A DNA stretch of 32,586 nucleotides, from positions 1-32,586 of the forward strand of contig JAGQSO010000099.1 in NCBI GenBank assembly GCA_020439505.1. The letters are read 5' to 3'. Both the position numbers and the translations under genes were made by a program. The notes under the pieces were generated by a model that searched no databases, was not told the origin of the DNA, and saw only the letters and a program-made list of their open reading frames with translations. Position 1 is the first letter of the stretch. The number at the start of each line of letters is the position of its first letter. Below are positions 15,934-23,425 of this stretch, piece after piece. The DNA comes from Acidimicrobiales bacterium. Its GTDB lineage: Bacteria; Actinomycetota; Acidimicrobiia; Acidimicrobiales; Iamiaceae.

Positions 15934-16629
15934 TCATTTCCAGATCCCCTGGTCCAGCCTGGGCAGGTCGTTGGCCCACACCTCCATGCGGGTTCCCTGC
16001 TCCGCGGTGACCCCGGTCGGGTAGATGCGGTGGGCCTTGTCGTCCCGGGTGAACACCGTGGCGGTGGCCGGATGACCAACGACGTAGGAGCCGTCCTTCT
16101 CCGGTTCGCCCAGCACGACCGGCGGCATGTGGAGCTCGGTGATGAGCTTGTCGATCTCGGCCGGGTCACCGGTGAGACCGATGAAGGTGGAGTCGATCCG
16201 GTTCAGGTACTTCCTCATCACCTCGGGGGTGTCGCGGGCCACGTCCACCCCCACGAAGAGGACCTGGGGCCGACTGCCGGGCCCCGACCCGATGGCTTCG
16301 CGGGCCCTGGCGATGGTCTGGAGGAAGACAGGGCAGATGTCGGGGCAGTTGGTGTACCCGAAGAACAGGACCGTGAGCTGACCTGCGGTGTCCTCGACGA
16401 AATCGAAGTCCTTGCCGTCGAGGTCGACGAGGGTCACCTCCGGTTTGGTGAACGGCGGCTCCAGCAAGGTTCCCCCGAATCCCCGGTTGGGATCGGAGCG
16501 GTCGGGACTCGACTGCCGGTCCAGATCGCCGCACCCGGCCAGGAGCGAGCCCGCTCCCCCGACCACCAGAAGGCCCCCCAGACCCGCCCCGGCCCGGAGC
16601 AACGATCGGCGTGAAGGCTGACTGCTCAA
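15934..16629 (-). CDS. SCO1/SenC copper chaperone, lipoprotein
   Basis: 231-aa thioredoxin-fold protein that delivers copper to the CuA site of cytochrome oxidase. The N-terminus has SRRSLLR (Tat-like twin Arg) and a lipobox LLAGC with Cys33, so it should be anchored outside the membrane. The copper ligands are present: NCPDIC (Cys95, Cys99) and the His in VVGHPATATVF (His186). Its ATG overlaps the stop of the upstream PCuAC gene by 4 nt. Confidence 0.93.
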   Translation of the reverse strand: MSSQPSRRSLLRAGAGLGGLLVVGGAGSLLAGCGDLDRQSSPDRSDPNRGFGGTLLEPPFTKPEVTLVDLDGKDFDFVEDTAGQLTVLFFGYTNCPDICPVFLQTIARAREAIGSGPGSRPQVLFVGVDVARDTPEVMRKYLNRIDSTFIGLTGDPAEIDKLITELHMPPVVLGEPEKDGSYVVGHPATATVFTRDDKAHRIYPTGVTAEQGTRMEVWANDLPRLDQGIWK

Positions 16630-17189
16630 TTGGGATCCTCTCGGTGGTCGTGATCGTCGTCGTGGGTCAGTGCGGTGCCGGCCTCGGTGACCGTGGCATC
16701 CACCCGCAGTTGGCCGGCCTGGTCGAACTCCAAGAAGAGGGTGATGGTGTCACCGGGCTGCACCGTCCGGTGAAGCCCCTCGACCATCACGTGGAAACCT
16801 TCCGCCGCGAAGTCGAGTCGGGAGTGGGCGGGCAGGACCAGGTCGGTCACCGGCGTCATGGTGGCCCGCCCGTCGGGGTCGATGTCGGAGCGGTGGACGG
16901 CGGCGGAGTCGGCGTCGGGGCTGGAGATGGCTACCAGCCGGTCGTCGTGGTCGGTGGTGTTCTGGAGCTCGAGCCTCACCGCCGCCAGGTCCTCGCTGGC
17001 CGGTTCGTCGACGCGTGCGTCGAGGACCATCACACCCGGAGCATCCACCGCCTCGAGCGTCGACCCGGTCCCGGCGTTGTTCGCATCGTGCCCCCCACCA
17101 TCGTCGGTGCACCCGAAGAGCCAACTCCCGGCCACCAGGAGCGACGCGACGAGGGTCGCAACACGAGGGAGTGAGGAACGGCGAGACAT
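16626..17189 (-). CDS. PCu(A)C-type periplasmic copper chaperone, lipoprotein
   Basis: 187 aa. The signal peptide ends in the lipobox WLFGC (Cys27). The core has the PCuAC pattern: AVHRSDIDPDG where the first copper His sits, M in TMTPV and GFHVMVEGL with the H-x-M ligand pair. The Met that usually follows the first His is missing. The tail HDDDHDH adds possible metal ligands. These proteins pass Cu(I) to SCO or to cytochrome oxidase. The start at 17189 is chosen for the signal peptide; the longer frame would run back into repeat copy B. Confidence 0.85.
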   Translation of the reverse strand: MSRRSSLPRVATLVASLLVAGSWLFGCTDDGGGHDANNAGTGSTLEAVDAPGVMVLDARVDEPASEDLAAVRLELQNTTDHDDRLVAISSPDADSAAVHRSDIDPDGRATMTPVTDLVLPAHSRLDFAAEGFHVMVEGLHRTVQPGDTITLFLEFDQAGQLRVDATVTEAGTALTHDDDHDHREDPN

Positions 17190-17438
17190 AGGAGCACGAC
17201 TTGGTGACTCCAGTGTTGTCGGCCGGACCAGGCGGGATGTAGTCGACCTAAGGGACCTGGCGGATAGGTCCAGCCGTCGTCGCTGCGAGGGTGATCGGAC
17301 CGAGGCTTCGCCTCGGTTCAACCATGCCGTACTTATGGGTCGGCTCACCTAACGGCTCGCCTCGTAAGCCCGCCCGGCACCAAGGGTAGGCCCCGTTGGT
17401 GGCCGTTTCCGCTGCCCGGGCCGCTCGCCGCCTTTCGG
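17190..17438 (-). other. 249-nt gap holding repeat copy B
   Basis: The gap between trpC and the PCuAC gene contains repeat copy B and no gene that can be supported. A possible -35/-10 pair for the PCuAC gene (TGGACC at the repeat edge, TAGGTC 16 nt on) is weak. Confidence 0.5.
17260..17348 (+). repeat. Dispersed 89-nt repeat, copy B
   Basis: Same length and hairpin as copy A, and 82 of 89 positions match copy C by hand alignment. Homology with copy C continues about 20 nt beyond the right end (GCTCGCCTC-TAAG). Copies B and C are inverted relative to each other and flank trpC and the J-protein gene. Confidence 0.9.
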
Positions 17439-18218
17439 TCAGCCTGCCGCCCGTAGCGCCGCCACCCCGTGGCGCGGGTTGCCGGCGGTCACCAGCGACT
17501 CACCCACCAGCACCGCGTGGTACCCGGCCTCGGCCAGGATCGCGGCGTCGTCGCGTCCCCGGACACCGGACTCGGCCACGCGCACCACCCCGGCCGGCAT
17601 CAGCGGCGCCATGCGGACGGCACGATCGGTGTCCACCTCGAAGGTGACCAGATCTCGCTGGTTCACTCCGACCAGGGAGGCACCGATCGCCAGAGCCCTC
17701 TCCAGTTCGGGTTCGTCGTGGACCTCGACCAACACGTCGAGGCCCACCTCCACCGCCAGGCGGTGGAAGTTGGCGAGCTCCCGTTGGGTCAGGGCGGCCA
17801 CGATCAACAGCAGGCAGTCCGCCCCCATCACCCGGGCGTCGAGCACGTCGCGCTCACAGACGGTGAAGTCCTTGCGCAGCACCGGAAGCGTCACGGCACC
17901 TCGGGCGGCGGTCAGGTCGGCGGACGATCCGCCGAAGAACTCCTCATCGGTGAGGACCGACAACGCCGTAGCACCACCCGCCGCGTACTCCCGGGCCAGC
18001 GCCACCGGATCGAGGTCGGGGGCAAGCGGCCCCTTGGACGGCGAGCGTCGCTTGACCTCGGCGATCACCGCCAGGCCCTGGATATCGGCCAGGGCATGGC
18101 GAAAGCCCCGCGTCGGTGGCGCGCTGACCGCCTCATCATGGAGGTCCGCCATCGAGCGGCGGTCGCCAGCCGCTACTTCGCGGTGGGCGGAGATGATTCG
18201 GTCGAGGTAGGTGGCCAT
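17439..18218 (-). CDS. trpC: Indole-3-glycerol phosphate synthase
   Basis: 259-aa TIM barrel that closes the indole ring of carboxyphenylamino-deoxyribulose phosphate. Catalytic residues are in AEVKRRSPSKG (Lys), LRKDF (Lys) and LVEVHDEPE (Glu); VGVNQRDL and VAESGVRGRDD complete the phosphate site. ATG 18218 gives the usual MATYLDRIISAHR start; TAGTTT lies 10 nt upstream. It is monofunctional, separated from trpE by ygfZ and a J-protein and from trpF by the copper genes. Confidence 0.96.
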   Translation of the reverse strand: MATYLDRIISAHREVAAGDRRSMADLHDEAVSAPPTRGFRHALADIQGLAVIAEVKRRSPSKGPLAPDLDPVALAREYAAGGATALSVLTDEEFFGGSSADLTAARGAVTLPVLRKDFTVCERDVLDARVMGADCLLLIVAALTQRELANFHRLAVEVGLDVLVEVHDEPELERALAIGASLVGVNQRDLVTFEVDTDRAVRMAPLMPAGVVRVAESGVRGRDDAAILAEAGYHAVLVGESLVTAGNPRHGVAALRAAG

Positions 18219-18286
18219 GGCCCCGCCGAAACTACTGCCCCAAGAGGCCGTGCAGTGCAGGTGACTCCCAACCCTTGCCAGGGATG

Positions 18287-18340
18287 CCGGCAACGGCACT
18301 GGGCGATAGCCCAGGGAGGCACCGTTTGCGCTGTTGCCGG
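18287..18340 (-). other. Structured leader between the J-protein gene and trpC
   Basis: CCGGCAAC (18287-18294) pairs with GTTGCCGG (18333-18340) and encloses CTGGGC-GATA-GCCCAG (18299-18314). A further CCCT/AGGG pair lies closer to trpC. The 133-nt gap has no gene. No known riboswitch consensus was recognised, and no Trp-rich leader peptide is seen. It could be a terminator after the J-protein gene or a trpC control element. Confidence 0.45.
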
Positions 18341-18351
18341 TGCAGCCGGAG

Positions 18352-18981
18352 TCAGGTCCCGCCGAAGGGTGTTCGACGCGAGCCGGCGTTGGGCATTCCG
18401 CGGCTGCTGTGGCGGGTCATGGTCAGGAGTGGAAGCACGATGAACATCGCCGATGACAAGATCACTCCCCCGATGCAGGCCGCCAGCATGTGGCGGGATT
18501 CGACGGCGAGCCCCACGAACCCGGCCAGCACCGACAGGACGAAGATCGCGACCGGGGCGAGTCGTGCCGGGTGGCCACCCCCGTCGCGGACGTCTTCGTC
18601 GGGAAGGATCCGGTCTCGCTCGGCCGCCCAACCGGCATGGTCGTTCATCCAGCGGTCGTCGCCGGGCCGGGGGGTCCAGGTCTTTCCGGCGGGCACGGTC
18701 GGCTCGGGTCGTTCCCGCTGGCGTTCGACCGCGGTGGCCTTGGCCGGTGACGCGCGGCCACCTAGCAGGCGCTCGTCATAGCTCCGCCGCCGGGCGGTGT
18801 CGCCCAGCACGTCCCACGCTTCGGTGATCGCCTTCATGCGTCGTACGTGGGCCTCACGCTCGGCCGGCGGGTCGGCGACATGAAAGTCAGGGTGATGTTG
18901 GCGCGCCAGTTCGAGGTATGCGGCCCTGATCTCACCGGGGCGGGAGTCCTCGGGGACGCCGAGTACCTCGTAGTGGTTCAC
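18352..18981 (-). CDS. Membrane-anchored J-domain protein
   Basis: 209 aa. Residues 1-71 form a complete J domain (NHYEVLGVPEDSRPGEIRAAYLEL, His-Pro-Asp at 30-32, AWDVLGDTARRRSYDE), which stimulates DnaK. A charged linker follows. Two transmembrane segments lie at ~141-160 and ~165-186, with a basic C-terminus. It lacks the Gly/Phe and zinc regions of DnaJ, so it is a specialised co-chaperone placed at the membrane. Start is GTG 18981, with TAGCAT 8 nt upstream. Lying between ygfZ and trpC, it has no evident link to tryptophan synthesis. Confidence 0.88.
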   Translation of the reverse strand: MNHYEVLGVPEDSRPGEIRAAYLELARQHHPDFHVADPPAEREAHVRRMKAITEAWDVLGDTARRRSYDERLLGGRASPAKATAVERQRERPEPTVPAGKTWTPRPGDDRWMNDHAGWAAERDRILPDEDVRDGGGHPARLAPVAIFVLSVLAGFVGLAVESRHMLAACIGGVILSSAMFIVLPLLTMTRHSSRGMPNAGSRRTPFGGT

Positions 18982-18989
18982 CGGTCCCG

Positions 18990-18995
18990 ATGCTA
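18990..18995 (-). promoter_or_regulatory. -10 hexamer TAGCAT, leaderless J-protein gene
   Basis: TAGCAT is followed by 8 nt and the GTG at 18981. Repeat copy C begins 30 nt further upstream. Confidence 0.5.
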
Positions 18996-19024
18996 GGTCC
19001 GCCCCTTAGGAGGCGAGCGGACAG

Positions 19025-19113
19025 GCGAGCCGACCCATGAGCACGGCATGGTTGAACCGAGGCGAAGCCTCGGTCTGGTCACCCTCGCAGCGACGAGGAC
19101 TGGACCTATCCGC
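19025..19113 (-). repeat. Dispersed 89-nt repeat, copy C
   Basis: Inverted copy; it is closest to the consensus, differing from A and from B at 7 of 89 positions each. On this strand the hairpin can extend to ACCGAGGC/GCCTCGGT. The opposite strand contains GCGAAGC, a sequence known to form an unusually stable DNA mini-hairpin. It lies between ygfZ and the J-protein gene. Confidence 0.9.
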
Positions 19114-19138
19114 GGGGCGACTTGAACTCTGCTCCCCG

Positions 19139-20074
19139 TCAGGCCCCTGTCCACGCCGGAGGCGGCAGTACCCGGGCGGGGTGACCGTCGACCACTGCGT
19201 CGGCACCGGTGCCGTCCACCGTCACCGACCTCGGGACCCAGGCCAGCGCGACCGAACCGCCGGGTCGAGCCACGGCGGAGGTGATCGGGCCGGCCGAGTG
19301 TCCCTCGACCGCGAGCTCGGTGCCCGATGCGGGAGGCGGGCCTGAGATCTCCACCCGATGAAGGACACGGGGAACGTTTCCTCCCCGACTGTCGATCCGG
19401 GCCACGAGCTCCTGGCCGGTGTAGCACCCCTTGGTGAAGCTGACCGAGGCGTCTATCGCCCATTGGCCGATGGTGGCGGGGATGGTCTCGCCGTCGATCT
19501 CGCTCCCCCACGCCGGCACTCCGGCGGCGATGCGGACGGCCTCCAGATCCTCGGGGGTGCGCGCCGGGATCCCCTGGGAGGCGAGATCTGAGATCACCTG
19601 CTCCCCGTCGACGACACCGTCGGTGTCGCCGCCGACCGCCACGTCAAGCCCGACCACACCTGGCCATCCCGCCCACAGCCATGCCGTCACCCCCGTCGAC
19701 TCGAGTGCGGCGACGACTTCTGCCGCCCCTCCACCCCGGATCGAGATCGTCTCCACCCCTGACAGGAGGGCCACATCGGCCCTGGTGCGCAGGAGGAAGC
19801 GCTTCAGGCGCTGCTCGAGAACCTCGCCCGCCCCCGCACCGACCATCAACTCGAAACGGTCCTCGGCCGAACGACGGATCCGGGCCCAGGCCTCGACCTT
19901 CCCCTGGGGAGCGAGCACGAACGTCCATGCCCCCCTGTCGTCGAGTGAGGTCAGGTCCTGGCTGAGCTGTCCCTGCAGGTAGGACGCCGCATCAGGTCCC
20001 GACACCGTCACCAGGTCACGGTGGGTGCGGACCACCGCGGGGGGAGAGCTGAGGATCTCAGAGACCGAAGGCAT
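19139..20074 (-). CDS. ygfZ: Folate-binding YgfZ-family protein (GcvT-like)
   Basis: 311 aa, related to aminomethyltransferase GcvT; YgfZ uses tetrahydrofolate to support assembly and repair of iron-sulfur enzymes. The family signature KGCYTGQELVAR is present with its conserved Cys, together with the N-terminal VSGPDAASYLQGQLSQDL and the aspartate-containing IRIAAGVPAWGSEIDG-like region. CACACT, 6 nt before the ATG, is a possible weak leaderless -10. It sits 30 nt after trpE on the same strand. Confidence 0.92.
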   Translation of the reverse strand: MPSVSEILSSPPAVVRTHRDLVTVSGPDAASYLQGQLSQDLTSLDDRGAWTFVLAPQGKVEAWARIRRSAEDRFELMVGAGAGEVLEQRLKRFLLRTRADVALLSGVETISIRGGGAAEVVAALESTGVTAWLWAGWPGVVGLDVAVGGDTDGVVDGEQVISDLASQGIPARTPEDLEAVRIAAGVPAWGSEIDGETIPATIGQWAIDASVSFTKGCYTGQELVARIDSRGGNVPRVLHRVEISGPPPASGTELAVEGHSAGPITSAVARPGGSVALAWVPRSVTVDGTGADAVVDGHPARVLPPPAWTGA

Positions 20075-20104
20075 GATCGAAGTGTGGCCGAACCGGTCGA
20101 CCGT

Positions 20105-21712
20105 TCAACCCTGGGTGGCGCGGCGGGCCGCCGACATCCGCCGGGCGGCCGGAACGGCGGCGAGCAGGGCCCGGGCCTTGTTTCGGGTCTCGAGCTCCTC
20201 GTGGGCGGGAACCGAGTCCACCACCACACCGGCTCCGGCCTGCACGCTGGCCCGACCGTCGGGGAGGCACACCATGGTCCGGATGGCGATGGCGGTGTCG
20301 ATGTTGCCGGAGAAGTCCAGGTATCCGAGCACCCCGGCGTAGGGGCCGCGCTTGGTGGGTTCGAAGTCGTCGATGATCTCCATCGCCCTCACCTTGGGCG
20401 CCCCCGAGACCGTGCCGGCGGGAAGGGTCGCCCGCAAAACGTCGATCGGGGTACGGCCCGGCGCCAAGGCACCGCGCACCTCCGAGGTGAGGTGCATCAC
20501 GTGGCTGTAGCGCTCGAGGGTCATCATCTCGGTGACGCGCTCGGTCCCGAAGCTCACCACGCGCCCGACGTCGTTGCGGGCGAGGTCGACCAGCATCACG
20601 TGCTCGGCCACCTCCTTGGGGTGTTCCCTCAGTTCGGCGCCCAGCCGGCGGTCCTCCTCCTCGGTCGAGCCCCGATAGCGGGTCCCCGCGATCGGACGCG
20701 AGATGACCTCACCCCCGAGCAGTTGCACCATCGGCTCGGGTGACGATCCCACCAGCGTCACCTCGGCCGCTCGGAACAGGTACATGTAGGGGCTGGGGTT
20801 GATCTGGCGGAGCACCCGGTAGACGTCGAACGGATCAGCGTCGAGGTCGAAGTCGAAGCGCTGGGACAGGACGACCTGGAAGATGTCTCCGGCGAGGATG
20901 TGTTCCTTGGACGCCGCCACCGCAGCCTCGTAGGCACCTCGTGGGAGGTTCGAGGTCACCTCCGGCAACGGTTCGGACGGGTCGGGTGGGGCGACGAGCG
21001 GTTCGTCGAGGGGTGAGGCGCCGTCGGAGGCCAGGCGGGCCAGCCGCTCCGCCGCGGCGTCATAGCGGGCGTCCAATTCCTCGTCGGACAGTCCGGGGGG
21101 CACGAAGGCGTTGGCCAGGAGGGTGACCTGCTGGCGCCAGTGGTCGAAGGCGGCCAGCTCACCGATCACGTACTGGACGGCGTCGGGTAGATCCTGATCG
21201 TCAGCGGGGATGTCGGGCAGGTGTTCGACCTCCCTCACCACGTCGTACCCCAGGTATCCGACCAGGCCCCCGTGCAGGGGCGGGAGCCGGTCGTGGTCGG
21301 GTGAACGGAACCGCTCCAACAGGGACTCCACCGCGGCGAGGATCCCGGCGTCTAGCGGAACTTCGTCGAGGGCGGCTCCCACGGTGGCGGCGGTGTCGTG
21401 ATCGACATCGCCGAGCGACACCGTCACCTGCCGTCCCCGAGCCACCATGGTGGCGGCCGGCCGCCGACCAACGAAGGACCAGCGGCTCCACCGTTCGCCG
21501 TGCTCCACCGATTCCAGGACGAACCCGGGTTCCCCCGAACGGGTCAGGCGGGCGAAGGCCGCGACCGGGGTGATGAAGTCAGCCAGCAGTTCCGTCCACA
21601 CCGGGACGACGCTGTGGGTCCGGGCTAGGACACGGAACTCCTCACGGGTGGGATGGATCATCGCGGCCGGCAACGCCGGCGCGGACGCGGCCTGATCGTC
21701 GGCCACCGCCAT
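20105..21712 (-). CDS. trpE: Anthranilate synthase component I
   Basis: 535 aa; makes anthranilate from chorismate with ammonia or with glutamine through TrpG, which is not in this window. The N-terminal VLESVEHGERWSRWSF matches the LLES-type tryptophan feedback site. The chorismate-binding half has LSQRFDFDLDADPF, MYLFRAAEVTLVGSSPEP, RPIAGTRYRG, HVMLVDLARNDVGRV, TVSGAPKVRAMEIID and GYLDFSGNIDTAIAIRTM. ATG 21712 overlaps the hisI stop by one base (TGATG), so translation is coupled to a histidine gene. Confidence 0.96.
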   Translation of the reverse strand: MAVADDQAASAPALPAAMIHPTREEFRVLARTHSVVPVWTELLADFITPVAAFARLTRSGEPGFVLESVEHGERWSRWSFVGRRPAATMVARGRQVTVSLGDVDHDTAATVGAALDEVPLDAGILAAVESLLERFRSPDHDRLPPLHGGLVGYLGYDVVREVEHLPDIPADDQDLPDAVQYVIGELAAFDHWRQQVTLLANAFVPPGLSDEELDARYDAAAERLARLASDGASPLDEPLVAPPDPSEPLPEVTSNLPRGAYEAAVAASKEHILAGDIFQVVLSQRFDFDLDADPFDVYRVLRQINPSPYMYLFRAAEVTLVGSSPEPMVQLLGGEVISRPIAGTRYRGSTEEEDRRLGAELREHPKEVAEHVMLVDLARNDVGRVVSFGTERVTEMMTLERYSHVMHLTSEVRGALAPGRTPIDVLRATLPAGTVSGAPKVRAMEIIDDFEPTKRGPYAGVLGYLDFSGNIDTAIAIRTMVCLPDGRASVQAGAGVVVDSVPAHEELETRNKARALLAAVPAARRMSAARRATQG

Positions 21713-22068
21713 CAGCCGCCGAACGCCCGGTAGAAGCAGGTCTTCTCGCCGGTGTGGCAGGCACCCTTGCCTTCTTGTTCGACGACGAACAGGAGGGTGT
21801 CGCCGTCGCAGTCGAAATAGGCCCGACGGATGAACTGGCGGTCACCGGAGGTGTCCCCCTTGCGCCACTCCTCCTGACGGGACCGGCTCCAGAACACGGT
21901 GCGCCCCTCCTCGAGGGACCGCCTCAGGGTGGTCTCGTTCATCCACGCCATCATGAGGATCTCGCCCGTCCCGTCCTCCTGCACGATGGCGGGCACCAGC
22001 CCGTCTTGGTCGTACTTGACGGTGGCAAGGTCTTCATCACGGATGGCGATCGGCGTCACGGCGGGCAT
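21712..22068 (-). CDS. hisI: Phosphoribosyl-AMP cyclohydrolase
   Basis: 118-aa zinc enzyme that opens the adenine ring of phosphoribosyl-AMP in the third step of histidine synthesis. Family blocks: MMAWMNETTLRRSLEEGRTVFWSRSRQEEW, DTSGDRQ, the metal-site DCDGDTLL and GACHTGEKTCFYR. There is no fused HisE domain. The ATG at 22068 is supported by TACGAT 6 nt upstream. Confidence 0.96.
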   Translation of the reverse strand: MPAVTPIAIRDEDLATVKYDQDGLVPAIVQEDGTGEILMMAWMNETTLRRSLEEGRTVFWSRSRQEEWRKGDTSGDRQFIRRAYFDCDGDTLLFVVEQEGKGACHTGEKTCFYRAFGG

Positions 22069-22074
22069 GACCCG

Positions 22075-22080
22075 ATCGTA
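22075..22080 (-). promoter_or_regulatory. -10 hexamer TACGAT, leaderless hisI-trpE
   Basis: TACGAT is followed by 6 nt and the hisI ATG. It would also drive the overlapping trpE. Confidence 0.5.
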
Positions 22081-22144
22081 GGGGCCGACCCCGACCGGCC
22101 CGAAGCCGTTAACCATCCCACCGGCGTCCGGTTGGCTCGCCTCG

Positions 22145-22570
22145 TCACAGGTAGAGGCCGGTGGAGCCTTCCTCCAAGCGACGGGCGGCCACGGCGTGGA
22201 TGTCACGTTCTCTCAGGATGATGTAGTCGGTTCCCCGAACCTCGACCTCGTAGCGGTCCTCGGGGTTGAACAGGACCTGGTCGCCGACCTCCATCGACCG
22301 GACGTTGGGGCCGAGGGCCACAACCTCGCCCCAGGCCAGGCGTCGACCGAGCTGGGCGGTGGCCGGGATGAGGATTCCGCCGGTTGACCGGCGTTCGCCA
22401 TCGGTCTCGAGGTTGACGAGGATCCGGTCGCTCATCATCTTCACCGGCAGCTTGTCGGCGCGCGACGAGGCGAAGGTCCGGGGCCCGGGCTCGCCGTCCA
22501 CGGACCCGTCGGCACGAGGGGCGTCCGCGGTCGATACCTCGTCCGCTTCGGGGGATGATGGGGCGGTCAC
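22145..22570 (-). CDS. GroES-like (Cpn10) protein with N-terminal extension
   Basis: 141 aa. Residues 1-~40 are an acidic, Pro/Ala-rich, probably disordered extension. From ~41 the Cpn10 fold is clear: LPVKMMSDRILVNLE, STGGILIPATAQLGRRLAWGEVVALGP, VGDQVLFNPEDRYEVEV and GTDYIILRERDIHAV. The C-terminus ends EEGSTGLYL. It differs from standard ~97-aa GroES in the extension and tail, so it is likely a paralogue and not the main GroEL partner. The gene lies between hisF and hisI. Start GTG, with TACCGT 8 nt upstream. Confidence 0.85.
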   Translation of the reverse strand: MTAPSSPEADEVSTADAPRADGSVDGEPGPRTFASSRADKLPVKMMSDRILVNLETDGERRSTGGILIPATAQLGRRLAWGEVVALGPNVRSMEVGDQVLFNPEDRYEVEVRGTDYIILRERDIHAVAARRLEEGSTGLYL

Positions 22571-22578
22571 GGGCCTTG

Positions 22579-22584
22579 ACGGTA
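22579..22584 (-). promoter_or_regulatory. -10 hexamer TACCGT, leaderless GroES-like gene
   Basis: TACCGT is followed by 8 nt and the GTG at 22570. Confidence 0.5.
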
Positions 22585-22598
22585 CCGGGGCGGCGCCG

Positions 22599-23378
22599 TC
22601 ACCCGTGAGCCGGGCGCACGGTTATCCCCGCCGCCGCCATCACCGCTTTGGCTTCGGACACGGTGTGCTCACCGAAATGGAAGATCGACGCCGCTAGCAC
22701 GGCGTCGGCACCACCTTCGATCACGCCGTGCACGAGGTGGTCCAGGTGGCCGACGCCACCGCTGGCGATGACGGGGATCCCGACCGCATCTGACACCGCC
22801 CGGGTCAACTCCAGATCGAACCCGTCCCTGGTCCCGTCGCGGTCCATGGATGTCAACAGGATCTCGCCGGCTCCGAGGCGTTCGGCCTCGACCGCCCATT
22901 CGATTGCGTCCAACTCGGTTGGGTTGCGGCCGCCGTGGGTGAACACGCCCCACCCGCGGGCAGGGTCGTCGCCGACCCGCCGTCGGGCGTCGATGGCCAC
23001 CACCGCGCACTGGCTGCCGAACTCGTCGGCGACGTCTCCGATGGTTGCCGGACGGTTGATGGCGGCGGTGTTGAGCGAAACCTTGTCGGCTCCCGCCCGC
23101 AACATGCGTCTGGCGTCGTCCACGGTGCGGATGCCGCCGCCGACGGTCAGCGGGATGAACACCTCCTCGGCGGTGCGGGCCACGACGTCGACCATCGTGT
23201 CGCGGTCATCGGAGCTGGCGGTGATGTCCAGGAACACGACCTCGTCGGCTCCTTCGGCGTCGTAACGGGCAGCCAACTCCACCGGGTCCCCGGCGTCGCG
23301 CAGATCGACGAAGTTCACGCCCTTCACGACCCGGCCAGCCGTCACGTCGAGGCAGGGAATGACCCGGGCGGTGCGCAT
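22599..23378 (-). CDS. hisF: Imidazole glycerol phosphate synthase, cyclase subunit
   Basis: 259-aa TIM barrel that, with ammonia from HisH, turns PRFAR into imidazole glycerol phosphate and AICAR. The catalytic Asp residues are in [17 protein letters not shown] and [22 protein letters not shown] and [13 protein letters not shown] bind the phosphates. The ATG at 23378 is supported by TACCGT 7 nt upstream. hisH lies about 2.4 kb away in the same block. Confidence 0.97.
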   Translation of the reverse strand: MRTARVIPCLDVTAGRVVKGVNFVDLRDAGDPVELAARYDAEGADEVVFLDITASSDDRDTMVDVVARTAEEVFIPLTVGGGIRTVDDARRMLRAGADKVSLNTAAINRPATIGDVADEFGSQCAVVAIDARRRVGDDPARGWGVFTHGGRNPTELDAIEWAVEAERLGAGEILLTSMDRDGTRDGFDLELTRAVSDAVGIPVIASGGVGHLDHLVHGVIEGGADAVLAASIFHFGEHTVSEAKAVMAAAGITVRPAHG

Positions 23379-23385
23379 CTGATCG

Positions 23386-23391
23386 ACGGTA
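23386..23391 (-). promoter_or_regulatory. -10 hexamer TACCGT, leaderless hisF
   Basis: TACCGT is followed by 7 nt and the hisF ATG. It is the same hexamer as in front of the GroES-like and ygiD-like genes. Confidence 0.55.
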
Positions 23392-23425
23392 CCGCCGGCT
23401 GGCAACCGGCCCCCAACCGATTGGG

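Noticed and set aside
17190..17348. Longer start for the PCuAC protein inside repeat copy B
   Set aside because: It would put ~53 residues in front of a clear lipoprotein signal peptide, encoded by the repeat.
18219..18351. c-di-GMP-type riboswitch suggested by GCGCAAAC in the trpC leader
   Set aside because: The second conserved block of that class (GGGACGCAAAGCC-like) is missing.
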